DNA of 7,961 nt from Nitrospinota bacterium (GCA_022561525.1 JADFRB010000069.1:1-7961), one strand, 5' to 3'. Shown: positions 1 through 6,477, numbered from the stretch's first letter. Program-made: numbers and translations. The notes: generated by a model from the sequence alone, not told the origin.

Positions 1-60
1 TAGTTACACACGTTCTACTGTCAATCGAAGATATCGCCACGAACACGGAGCCTACGCCCT

Positions 61-564
61 ATGACCAACAACGCAAGCGAAGGAGATTTTGACTCTATAC
101 TGGATGAAGATTCCCTTGAGAATGCGGCAGAAGATCTCGATGCACTTGATGTACTCTCAAATCGCGAAGTCTCAAAAGATGATGACGAGGCAGAGTCTGA
201 AGAATCCAAACTGAAATTACTGATCGCTAAAGGTAAAGAGCAAGGATATCTTACCTACGAGCAACTCACTGAAACCCTGCCCGAGAGAATCGAAGAATCT
301 GATGACTTTGAAAATGTCGTACAGGTATTTGAAGAGATGGGTATTGCAGTCTACGAGATTGCGCCACAAGTCCCGCAACTGAAAGAAAGCGCTGAAGAAC
401 AGAATGCTGATGCAGCGGCAATCGCCGCGTTGGATTCTGTGGTCGGTAAAACCATTGACCCTGTCCGGATGTATATGCGAGAAATGGGCACGGTTCCTTT
501 GCTGACTCGTGCGGGTGAAATCGAAATTGCGAAAAGAATTGAGGAGGGTATCCGTGAAACGTAA
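61..564 (+). pseudogene. rpoD: Truncated primary sigma factor RpoD (region 1.1 plus start of region 1.2 only)
   Basis: The 167-residue product matches the N-terminal part of housekeeping sigma70. Residues 1-48 are an acidic Asp/Glu/Ser-rich leader. Residues about 49-110 are region 1.1 (SKLKLLIAKGKEQGYLTYEQ), the autoinhibitory domain that keeps free sigma from binding DNA. Residues about 133-165 are region 1.2 (DPVRMYMREMGTV, then EIEIAKRIEEGI). Full RpoD is usually around 600 residues, so regions 2, 3 and 4, which bind core polymerase and the -10 and -35 elements, are all missing. The reading frame meets TAA at 562-564, two codons after the last recognisable sigma residues. ATG 61 is the only usable start: the frame is closed by TAG at 1-3, and GGAG at 47-50 lies 10 bases upstream. 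It overlaps the next gene by 11 bases. It cannot work as a sigma factor. It may be a remnant of a rearrangement or an assembly junction; a stable region 1.1 peptide is conceivable but unsupported. Confidence 0.85.
541..556 (+). promoter_or_regulatory. Ribosome binding site and GTG start inside the sigma-factor reading frame
   Basis: GAGGAGGG at 541-548 is a near-ideal Shine-Dalgarno sequence, 5 bases before GTG at 554. The same bases encode the Glu-Glu-Gly of the sigma fragment in another frame. This site decides the start of the lipoprotein gene: an earlier in-frame ATG at 509 would add 15 mostly basic residues that do not suit a lipoprotein signal and has no comparable ribosome binding site. 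The overlap places the sigma stop (562-564) just after the new start, an arrangement that permits translational coupling. Confidence 0.75.
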
Positions 565-1132
565 TTCACTGACTAAATGGAATGGTCTTGTTGGAGGTGG
601 ATGCCTGTTGGTGGGCTTCCTCCTCTCTGGATGTGGCGGCGCTCCTGACTGGGTCCAGGAAGGGTCAGGTGTCATGAATCGTGACGACAGTAAGGCGATT
701 TACGGGGTGGGAACTGTTGAAAAAGTGCCATTGGAATCTATTGCTTGGGAAATAGCCGAAAACCGTGCTCGTGCCGAAGTAGCCAAAAGTTTTGAAACCT
801 ATACCGCATATTTAATGAGGGACTATGTGGCGACCACGGCAACCACGGAAACCTCAGGTGTGTCTGCGGAACAGGATGTGCAGCGTGCGATTAAAACGTT
901 CACGGCAGTCACTCTCAACGGCGTTCGACAAATTGAACGGTATAAAGATGAAGATAAGAACATGTACTATGTGTTGGCCAAGCTGTCTTTCAAGGATATG
1001 AAGGAGGCGTTGTCCCAAGCGAATGAACTTGATAAAGAGGTCAAGAATTTCGTCAAGAAAAACGGGGAACGTATTTTTGATCGATTGGAACAAGAAGAGG
1101 CCAAGCGCCAAGTCAGCGCGTCTTCTGAGTAA
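554..1132 (+). CDS. LPP20-family outer-membrane lipoprotein (short form)
   Basis: The product is 192 residues from the GTG at 554. Residues 1-27 are a lipoprotein signal: basic start (VKR), hydrophobic core and lipobox LSGC, with Cys27 as the lipidation site. The mature part opens with PDWV (31-34), then YGVGT (50-54), then an Ala/Arg/Glu-rich helix (NRARAEVAK, 70-78), then a strand ending in MYYVLAKLSF (137-146). This order of PxWV, YxVG, helix and Y-V-L-A is the LPP20 signature, shared with the flagellum-associated lipoprotein FlgP. The C-terminal 45 residues are charged and probably helical. No residue after the lipobox suggests inner-membrane retention, so an outer-membrane location is likely. 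It leads the lipoprotein operon and resembles the first half of the gene at 3557-4693. LPP20 proteins have no known catalytic activity; a structural or assembly role is inferred. Confidence 0.82.
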   Translation: MKRNSLTKWNGLVGGGCLLVGFLLSGCGGAPDWVQEGSGVMNRDDSKAIYGVGTVEKVPLESIAWEIAENRARAEVAKSFETYTAYLMRDYVATTATTETSGVSAEQDVQRAIKTFTAVTLNGVRQIERYKDEDKNMYYVLAKLSFKDMKEALSQANELDKEVKNFVKKNGERIFDRLEQEEAKRQVSASSE

Positions 1133-1174
1133 GGGATTATCGCGAATCGAATAATATTGGAGTGGTTACTTGCT

Positions 1175-1789
1175 ATGAACATGATTCGACAGTTTTCGTG
1201 GTGTCTCGCGCTAGGGTTGTTGATGGTCCTTCTTTCCGGTTGTGCCACCGAAAAACGCGTGACACGGGTTGATCCCGGAGTGATCACCGATTTGAGTGGT
1301 CGGTGGAATGACACCGACTCCAAGCAAGTGGCCGAAAAAATGATTACCGAGATGTTGTCGCGTCCGTGGTTGAATCAGTTCACCACGCGTGAAAGCCGGC
1401 AACCAGTCGTGATTGTTGGGACCATCCAAAATCTCAGCCACGAACATATTAATACGCACACGTTTATTACCGATCTGGAGCGGGAAATGACAAACAGTCA
1501 AAAGGTGACGTTTGTGGCTGACAAATCTGAACGCCAGGAAATTCGAGAAGAACGTCTCGATCAGGCAACCCATGCTCGTGACGATACTCAAAAGGCTCCA
1601 GGGCATGAAATCGGAGCCGACTATATGATGAAAGGTCGGATCACCACCATTCAAGATGAGGCTGACGGGACTAAGGCTATTTATTATCAGGTTGATTTAG
1701 AGTTGGTGAGCCTCGCAGATAATGTCAAGTCTTGGTATGGCCAGCATAAGATTAAGAAAATCATCGAACGGAAGCGTACGCTTTTTTAG
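1175..1789 (+). CDS. lpoB: LpoB-family penicillin-binding protein activator lipoprotein
   Basis: In Escherichia coli LpoB is an outer-membrane lipoprotein that reaches through the periplasm to stimulate the peptidoglycan synthase PBP1B. Here the product is 204 residues, close to the E. coli length (about 213). The signal peptide ends in the lipobox LSGC with Cys23. The mature part shows the family pattern: DLSGRWND (39-46), a first strand VVIVGTIQN (78-86), a helix-strand unit ending VTFVAD (101-106), and the late strand GADYMMKG (147-154). Only a short linker separates lipid and domain, unlike the long disordered tether of enterobacterial LpoB. ATG 1175 is chosen because GGAG (1159-1162) lies 12 bases upstream; ATG 1181 is possible, and TTG 1157 would lack an upstream site. 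It begins 42 bases after the LPP20 gene, so co-transcription is likely. The true partner synthase in this organism is unknown. Confidence 0.82.
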   Translation: MNMIRQFSWCLALGLLMVLLSGCATEKRVTRVDPGVITDLSGRWNDTDSKQVAEKMITEMLSRPWLNQFTTRESRQPVVIVGTIQNLSHEHINTHTFITDLEREMTNSQKVTFVADKSERQEIREERLDQATHARDDTQKAPGHEIGADYMMKGRITTIQDEADGTKAIYYQVDLELVSLADNVKSWYGQHKIKKIIERKRTLF

Positions 1790-1877
1790 CTGACTGATGT
1801 CTAAGAGGGTTTCAAAAATTCTGATAATCTCAGAAGCTGTTCATTCTACATGAAAATCGTAAAACACCAGTGGCAAG
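1790..1877. other. Spacer after the lpoB-like gene with a small hairpin and an orphan ATG
   Basis: This stretch holds no gene. TTCTGA (1819-1824) and TCAGAA (1830-1835) form a 6-bp hairpin with a 5-base loop and no T tract, so it is not a convincing terminator. ATG at 1850-1852 opens a reading frame (ATG AAA ATC GTA AAA) that looks like the start of a signal peptide but runs directly into the palindromic element. Confidence 0.45.
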
Positions 1878-2034
1878 GCAGGATGTTCAAAAAGGCCCGT
1901 CCAGCAAGGCCGCAGGCCCTTTGGTGCGTGGAACGTACGCGGTAGTCCGTGAGCACGACACATGGCTGAGAACGCCGCTGGCGGACCCTTCGGCCATACT
2001 CAGGGCATGCTTTTTCAACATCCTGCAAGTAAAA
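1859..2034. repeat. Candidate target-site duplication (GTAAAA) flanking the palindromic element
   Basis: GTAAAA occurs at 1859-1864 and again at 2029-2034, on either side of the palindrome. The distance between copies is 170 bases, which is not a multiple of three. Joining the two copies would put ATG 1850 in frame with the downstream lipoprotein gene, reading M-K-I-V-K-F-L and on into the hydrophobic signal sequence. The repeat is short and A-rich, and the spacing to the palindrome arms is uneven (13 bases on the left, 2 on the right), so chance cannot be excluded. Confidence 0.4.
1878..2026. repeat. Long imperfect palindrome, probable dispersed (REP/MITE-like) element
   Basis: The outer arms are GCAGGATGTTCAAAAAG (1878-1894) and CTTTTTCAACATCCTGC (2010-2026), reverse complements at 16 of 17 positions with one central C/C mismatch. 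Inside them, a left segment around GTCCAGCAAGGCCGC pairs loosely with a right segment around GCCGCTGGCGGAC. The middle contains a CGTACG palindrome. The 149-bp unit encodes no transposase. From memory, nearly the same layout occurs many times in Nitrospira genomes, which points to a non-autonomous element moved in trans. It lies between lpoB and the third lipoprotein gene, so when transcribed it would fold into a large hairpin that could affect readthrough or mRNA stability. Confidence 0.8.
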
Positions 2035-2037
2035 TTC

Positions 2038-3552
2038 TTGTCACACGCCAACCCGCCTAGCTCTTGTTCCCTATCCTTTTCCCATCCATCACAGTCCTCG
2101 TTTTTCTTTCCTCTTAATTTATCAGGCTCCGTATTTTTTCTTGTGATCCTATCCCTTCTGTTGATGGAGGGGTGTGCGGGGGGCCTTTCCCATTACGATA
2201 CATTGTCTGCTAGTTTGAGTCAGGGGAACTCCAACAAGGCGGTTTCGATCATTGAGAAGGCTGAGGCTGGCTATGGATCAAAAAGCCGGCTATTGTTTTT
2301 AATGGATCGTGGCATGACGCTTCATTTGGCAGGTCGCTATGAAGAAAGTACTGAGTTTTTGGAACAGGCCGATGAGTTGGTCGAAGATTTGTATACGCGC
2401 CGCCTTCGCAATGAAGCGTTGTCGTTATTGGTCAATGACACCAAGCGCCCCTTTCGTGGTGATCCCTATGAACAAGTGTTGATCAATGTGATCAATGCGT
2501 TGAACTATGCCCGGTTAGGGGACCTGGAAGAGGCACTGGTTGAGGCACGGAAGGTTGATCATCGGCTCAATGTCTTGACTGACACCGTTGACGAAGAGGA
2601 TTATCATGAAGATCCGTTTGCCCGATATTTGACGGGTGTTCTGTATGAAGCGAGCGGGGATTTGAGTAATGCCTTCGTGGCCTATCGCAAAGCGTATGAA
2701 GCGTATCAAGATGCCCAGCCGTGGTCGGAAGTGCCGATTCCCCAAAGAGTGAAGCAAGATTTATTGCGGATCACGCATCGATTGAATCTTTCGAATGAAC
2801 ATGCTGAATATCAGCAAGCGTTTCCTGAGATTTCGTGGGAATCACGATCGACGAGCGATCAGGCGGAGATCATAGTCATTAGCTATCATGGCCGGGCTCC
2901 TCGTCTTCAAGACCGGTTTATTGATGTGCCGATCAGCTTGGAGGCCTTGTCCCTGTTGCTGACGACCAAACAACTGGGAAGGCGCCGTCCGCAACGTGCG
3001 GGTGGAGTGGATGCCGTGCTCTATGGACTCCAAGGGGAAATTGTGAGAATCGCGCTTCCCCGGGTCGTGCCGCAGAAGACTCGTGTGGCGTATGGACAAG
3101 TTCGGGTGGTTCGAGACGGGAGCCAAGAGACACACCAGACTGAATTGATGAATAGCGTGACAGCTGCGGCCAAGAAAAATCTTGCAGATCGACTGATAAG
3201 TGTGACCGTGCGTGCGGTGGCCCGGGCGGCATTGAAAATGTCAGCGGCTGAGGGCATTGGCTATGGCGCCGGGGCAGCCGCCAAAGACGATAAGACGAGG
3301 AATCTCATCCAGGCGGTGGTATCGGCATTGTTGAAAGTTGTGGCTATTACCACCGAAGAAGCGGACAAGCGAAGTTGGCGTACGCTTCCGGATGAAATTC
3401 ATCTCTCTCGATTTTCTGTCACGCCTGGATCGATGACCTTGACATATCAATCATTCGGTCGGCATGGCAAATCCATAGGTGCCTCAACAGAATATCCCAT
3501 GACCTTGCAGCCTGGCGAAACACGATTTATGACCGTGTACACGGCGGAATAG
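2038..3552 (+). CDS. COG3014-type lipoprotein with TPR-like helical region (start uncertain)
   Basis: Counted from TTG 2038 the product is 504 residues. A hydrophobic stretch (FFLVILSLLL) leads to a probable lipobox MEGC with Cys46, though Glu before the Gly is unusual. Residues about 86-220 form TPR-like helices, containing NDTKRPFRGDPYEQ (133-146) and a helix with LGDLEEALVEARKVD. The C-terminal half is strand-rich and holds a Gly/Ala-rich segment and the hallmark RSWRTLPDEI (445-454). These fit COG3014, a family of unknown biochemical role that I recall being encoded next to LpoB-like lipoproteins. The start is unresolved. The open frame continues upstream through the whole palindromic element to GTG 1870. 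No in-frame ATG occurs before 2164, and from TTG 2038 the signal region has no Lys or Arg. The original ATG (1850) may have been separated by the element. It is separated from the following gene by only 4 bases. Confidence 0.72.
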   Translation: MSHANPPSSCSLSFSHPSQSSFFFPLNLSGSVFFLVILSLLLMEGCAGGLSHYDTLSASLSQGNSNKAVSIIEKAEAGYGSKSRLLFLMDRGMTLHLAGRYEESTEFLEQADELVEDLYTRRLRNEALSLLVNDTKRPFRGDPYEQVLINVINALNYARLGDLEEALVEARKVDHRLNVLTDTVDEEDYHEDPFARYLTGVLYEASGDLSNAFVAYRKAYEAYQDAQPWSEVPIPQRVKQDLLRITHRLNLSNEHAEYQQAFPEISWESRSTSDQAEIIVISYHGRAPRLQDRFIDVPISLEALSLLLTTKQLGRRRPQRAGGVDAVLYGLQGEIVRIALPRVVPQKTRVAYGQVRVVRDGSQETHQTELMNSVTAAAKKNLADRLISVTVRAVARAALKMSAAEGIGYGAGAAAKDDKTRNLIQAVVSALLKVVAITTEEADKRSWRTLPDEIHLSRFSVTPGSMTLTYQSFGRHGKSIGASTEYPMTLQPGETRFMTVYTAE

Positions 3553-3556
3553 AGAA

Positions 3557-4693
3557 ATGAATTCGATTGCCCAAAATATCAGATTCATTGTTGTAGTAGG
3601 ATTGTATCTCGGGATGAGTGGATGTGCCATATTTTCGTCGGTGGAACGCCCTTCTTGGGTGATGGGATCAAACGAGCAGTATCCATCTACCCGATACCTG
3701 GTTGGGGTTGGGCATGGGGCATCTCGAGCAGTAGCTGAAGAACGGGCGTATGCTGCGGTGGCCAAAATTTTTTCGGCGCATGTGCAATCGCGGGTTCACG
3801 ATACCGAGGCTTTTCGCTTAGTGGAAGCAGATGGCTCAACCCACACTCGACGAGAGTTGACGTTGGAACGGTCCACGCAGGTGACGACCAACAAGGTTCT
3901 GAATAATGTGCAGGTCTTGGAGCGATGGATCCACCCTGACACCAAGGAAATATATGTGTTGGCCGGGCTTGATCGGCAACAGGTGGAACGAGGTCTAGTA
4001 GAAAAAATTCACGCGTATGATCAAACCATTGACGATGATCTTCAGGTGTCTCGGAATAGCTCGGGCAAACTTATCCGCATTGGAAAGTTGAAGCATGCCA
4101 TTCAGGTCTGGCATGAGCGAGAGGTGGTGAATGAGGATCTTCGAGTCATTCGAGAAAGTGGAAGTGGCATGCCTGCCCGGTATCGATTGAGTGAGTTGAC
4201 CCAGGAGCTTGATGCGTTTGTTACGGAACAGTTTCTGGTTGAGGTGCGAATCGAAGGGGAGCAATCTCCTGATGTGAAATCGGCGATTGTTCAAAAGCTT
4301 GGGCAAGAAGGGTTGCCGGTGATGACCGATCGCTCATTGTCAGGAGCAGGGCTTGAACCTCAAGCAGCGTTGAACAATCAGGTTCCGGATTTACTCATCA
4401 CAGGTATGGTCCGTGTGTGGGATATTGATTCTCTTGACCCGTTGTTTGTGTACGCGCGGTGGTGTGGTGACATCCAGATCGTCGACCGATTGCAGGAACG
4501 GGTGGTGGGTGTGGTGAGTCGATCCGGTCGTGAGGGGCATGTGACATCACGTGAAGCACGAGCGAGGGCGTCGGTGGTGATGCAATCCACTTTGGCTCAA
4601 GAAGTGATGAGCTCGATAATCAGTTCTTTGATGAGGAATTCCTCCGAAAGCCTTACAATCCCTTCCAGCCCTTGTCTTACAAATCTGCCTTGA
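3557..4693 (+). CDS. Two-domain LPP20 lipoprotein with a C-terminal LpoB/FlgT-like domain
   Basis: The product is 378 residues with lipobox MSGC and lipidated Cys23. Domain one (about 30-145) carries the LPP20 signature: PSWV (32-35), YLVGVGHG (47-54), an Ala-rich helix ending AAVAKIF (66-72) and EIYVLAGLDR (131-140). A charged linker follows. Domain two (about 220-360) has strand FLVEVRI, a helix, a strand ending LPVMTD, then DLLITGMVRVWDI (278-290), which parallels the GADYMMKG strand of the LpoB-like protein. It ends with an Ala/Arg-rich helix REARARASVVMQSTLAQ. This pairing of an LPP20 unit with a TolB/LpoB-like fold resembles the flagellar protein FlgT, but that is a fold-level inference. 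ATG 3557 is 4 bases after the upstream stop, so translational coupling is likely. The last 18 residues are Ser/Pro-rich and show no recognisable motif. Confidence 0.78.
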   Translation: MNSIAQNIRFIVVVGLYLGMSGCAIFSSVERPSWVMGSNEQYPSTRYLVGVGHGASRAVAEERAYAAVAKIFSAHVQSRVHDTEAFRLVEADGSTHTRRELTLERSTQVTTNKVLNNVQVLERWIHPDTKEIYVLAGLDRQQVERGLVEKIHAYDQTIDDDLQVSRNSSGKLIRIGKLKHAIQVWHEREVVNEDLRVIRESGSGMPARYRLSELTQELDAFVTEQFLVEVRIEGEQSPDVKSAIVQKLGQEGLPVMTDRSLSGAGLEPQAALNNQVPDLLITGMVRVWDIDSLDPLFVYARWCGDIQIVDRLQERVVGVVSRSGREGHVTSREARARASVVMQSTLAQEVMSSIISSLMRNSSESLTIPSSPCLTNLP

Positions 4694-5230
4694 TTAACTG
4701 CGGGTGGCGTCCCGACACATGAAATCCGTTTGTAGTTCTTCAATAGTCTCTTTCCATTCATGTAAATCGATGGGCAGATTCTGAAACAGAGGGTCTTCGG
4801 ATAGGGGACTCGGTAAAAAAGTTTCAGCCTTTTTTTGATGAGTCGAAGCCAGGGAAATGGTCCGGCACACTCCAGACGAGGCGGGAATGTGTTCTCCACT
4901 TTGTTGAAACAAGGCGATCGCTCGATACACATGTTCCTGTGCACGAAGCAACGCCTCAAGGCTTTTGAAATGCGCGTGAGGCGCAGGACGGATTTCCTGT
5001 TTGGCCATGAGCCCTGCCATGAGCGCGGCTTTTCCACTGTTCAGTGCCGCGCCCTGAGGGTCGCCCATCGACATGGCTTCTTCAGCGTTGTCATGCAAAC
5101 GCATCAACTCTGCTTGGTCGCCAGTGAGTTGGGCGTGAGATAATGGCGTGAAAAATGTAACGCAGGAAATGAGTAGGAGCATGAAACAATGCGGAGTCCA
5201 GTCCGATTGAGGAGTTTGCAATGAGTGCAT
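4694..5230 (-). CDS. Small exported protein of unknown function
   Basis: I do not recognise this 178-residue protein. It has a hydrophobic stretch (FMLLLISCVTFF, 16-27) and a plausible signal peptidase I site after Ala33 (PLSHA, then QLTGDQ). The mature part is mostly helical by composition, with Ala-, Leu- and Glu-rich segments (AEEAMSMGDPQGAALNSGKA, then SLEALLRAQEHVYRAIALF) that recall a single helical hairpin repeat. Two mature cysteines (GVC, FMC) could pair in the periplasm. The signal peptide has no Lys or Arg whether translation starts at ATG 5230 or at the internal Met17 (5182), and neither start has a strong ribosome binding site. Its stop abuts the stop of the opposite-strand lipoprotein gene with no spacer. 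A strong terminator ends only 14 bases before its start, so its promoter is unclear. Confidence 0.65.
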   Translation of the reverse strand: MHSLQTPQSDWTPHCFMLLLISCVTFFTPLSHAQLTGDQAELMRLHDNAEEAMSMGDPQGAALNSGKAALMAGLMAKQEIRPAPHAHFKSLEALLRAQEHVYRAIALFQQSGEHIPASSGVCRTISLASTHQKKAETFLPSPLSEDPLFQNLPIDLHEWKETIEELQTDFMCRDATRS

Positions 5231-5244
5231 GGAACCATTCGTGG

Positions 5245-5284
5245 TAAAAAGAACCCTCTTCCTATTTCTAAGAAGAGGGTTCTT
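5245..5284 (-). terminator. Intrinsic terminator of the downstream HEAT-repeat gene
   Basis: AAGAACCCTCTTC (5249-5261) and GAAGAGGGTTCTT (5272-5284) form a perfect 13-bp stem with a 10-base loop. On the minus strand the hairpin runs into TTTTTAC. It lies 25 bases after the stop of the HEAT-repeat gene at 5309-6421, which it should terminate. The plus-strand side lacks a good T tract. Confidence 0.9.
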
Positions 5285-5308
5285 GTATCAGGTTAGGCTG
5301 AAAATCAC

Positions 5309-6421
5309 TCACATAATTTGATAATCCAGATCGACCATTTTCGTGGCGACATTGGCGGCGTCGCGAAGTTCTTTCATTTCTTCTGAATTATCTCTGATCA
5401 ACCAAATTCTCAGGGTGAGTTGTTCAATCGGGACAATGGACTTGTCGTTTCGCAGTTTGCTAATGGACCAGACGACCTCGGTCAGGACAGGGAAATCGAT
5501 GTCAGAGGATTCATCCATGTCTTCGAGGTTCTTATTTAAATAATCGAGAAGGGGCGGGGTGATGGCCGGATCGCCTGAATGAGCTCCAATGAGGCCTAAC
5601 CCTTTGGCCGCTGCCGCCTGAACTCGAGAGTTTTTTGGGGTCACGAAGATATCCGTCAAGATGGGGGTGGCTGTACGACCCAGGCCAGCAAGGGCGATAA
5701 TGGCTCCTTCTGCGTATTCATCGTTTTCATCGTGAGCTAATTTGATGAGATGGGGGAAGGCTTCTTTGGCTTGTATCTTCGAGAGTGTGGCAAGGATGCG
5801 AAGCTTTCGGGCCTTGGATGTCTCGGGTGCCTCAAGCAAGATGGCTAGCCGGTTGGTGTGCCCCCATTCGCTGGCCACCATAACGGGAAAATCAAATTCC
5901 TGCAGTTTGAGTTTGAGTTGGCTCATCGCGTATTGCCCAGACTTTTTGACTTTGGCTTTTTTTGCCGCTGCATAGGCATCTTGGAAGTCTGTTCGGGTTT
6001 CTTTGTACCAGCCTAAATCTTTTCCATCCAACCGATAGGTAAATAAACAGGCAGGCCCCTTCCAAAGACGAGAGGGCGAATCAGCCAATTCGGCATCGCC
6101 TCCCGACCGTGTGGTGCCCTTCCAGCGTTTTTGCTCTTCGCATTTGACCCAGAATTGTACGTCGGCCTGGGTTTTTCGATCCGTGACGACGTTGTACCCC
6201 AGTTCTTCAAGCCTGAGTTTGATCACCGATGTGAGATCGTCGGATGGGGTTTTACCGTTTTCCGTCAGCGCCAAGACGTCCAGATACACGGTTTGAATTT
6301 TTTCGAGTTTCGCGCGTTGTTCCGCAGTGATGTGCGATCGGCGAGCCGAACTGTCAATGGACAGTCCGAATACGACAAGACAGGCGCACAGCACCATAGT
6401 TTTTCTACTCTTGGTTATCAT
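5309..6421 (-). CDS. Exported HEAT-repeat protein with conserved two-cysteine N-terminal domain (paralog A)
   Basis: The product is 370 residues from ATG 6421, chosen because AGGAGG (complement of 6426-6431) sits 4 bases upstream; a start at 6448 would add nine residues without such a site. Residues 1-26 are a signal peptide (MITKSRK, hydrophobic core, cleavage after SSA). Residues about 27-180 form an uncharacterised domain: strand VYLDVLALT, helix, GYNVVTDR (75-82), then KCEE (93-96), GGDAELAD (107-114), GPACLFTY (122-129) and LGWYKE. Cys94 and Cys125 are conserved in the neighbouring paralog and could form a disulfide. The strand-helix-strand start resembles TolB/CsgG-like lipoprotein folds, an inference only. 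Residues about 190-345 are HEAT-type helical repeats, which normally bind other proteins. Roughly half of its residues match the paralog at 6572-7672 by eye. Partner and function are unknown; a periplasmic scaffold is the likeliest role. Confidence 0.82.
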   Translation of the reverse strand: MITKSRKTMVLCACLVVFGLSIDSSARRSHITAEQRAKLEKIQTVYLDVLALTENGKTPSDDLTSVIKLRLEELGYNVVTDRKTQADVQFWVKCEEQKRWKGTTRSGGDAELADSPSRLWKGPACLFTYRLDGKDLGWYKETRTDFQDAYAAAKKAKVKKSGQYAMSQLKLKLQEFDFPVMVASEWGHTNRLAILLEAPETSKARKLRILATLSKIQAKEAFPHLIKLAHDENDEYAEGAIIALAGLGRTATPILTDIFVTPKNSRVQAAAAKGLGLIGAHSGDPAITPPLLDYLNKNLEDMDESSDIDFPVLTEVVWSISKLRNDKSIVPIEQLTLRIWLIRDNSEEMKELRDAANVATKMVDLDYQIM

Positions 6422-6447
6422 GAGGCCTCCTGACCGGGATAGAGTCA

Positions 6448-6477
6448 ATTATTAGGATGGCGAGGTAAATATAAAAA
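6448..6477 (-). promoter_or_regulatory. Weak candidate promoter for paralog A
   Basis: On the minus strand TAATAA (complement of 6449-6454) could serve as a -10 box. About 17 bases upstream there is only TTTTTA, which overlaps the T tract of the preceding terminator and is a poor -35. A promoter is expected here because a terminator separates the two HEAT genes, but the sequence support is thin. Confidence 0.2.

Noticed and set aside
217..675. Long minus-strand open frame across the sigma fragment and lipoprotein start
   Set aside because: It lies opposite two well-supported genes, and its product is low-quality (many Pro, His, Arg and Phe, with no motif) and has no ribosome binding site.
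1157..1174. TTG 1157 as the start of the lpoB-like gene
   Set aside because: It would use the GGAG sequence as coding sequence and place Trp and Glu ahead of the signal peptide. ATG 1175 gives a normal lipoprotein signal with that sequence as ribosome binding site.
1823..1828. GATAAT as a -10 box for a promoter before the COG3014-type gene
   Set aside because: No -35-like hexamer lies 16-18 bases upstream, and the bases sit within a small hairpin.
2842..3257. Three overlapping minus-strand open frames inside the COG3014-type gene
   Set aside because: They are antisense to a conserved coding region, overlap each other in different frames, and show no family motif.
4633..4644. 12-base perfect palindrome GAGGAATTCCTC near the end of the two-domain lipoprotein gene
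   Set aside because: It lies inside coding sequence, has no loop or T tract, and a single palindrome this size is expected by chance in a window of this length or a little longer.
4597..5143. Open frames opposite the small exported protein gene on both strands (4597-5037 minus, 4835-5143 plus)
   Set aside because: The minus frame crosses two gene ends and the plus frame is antisense. Neither has a signal, motif or ribosome binding site, whereas 4694-5230 has a signal peptide and cleavage site.
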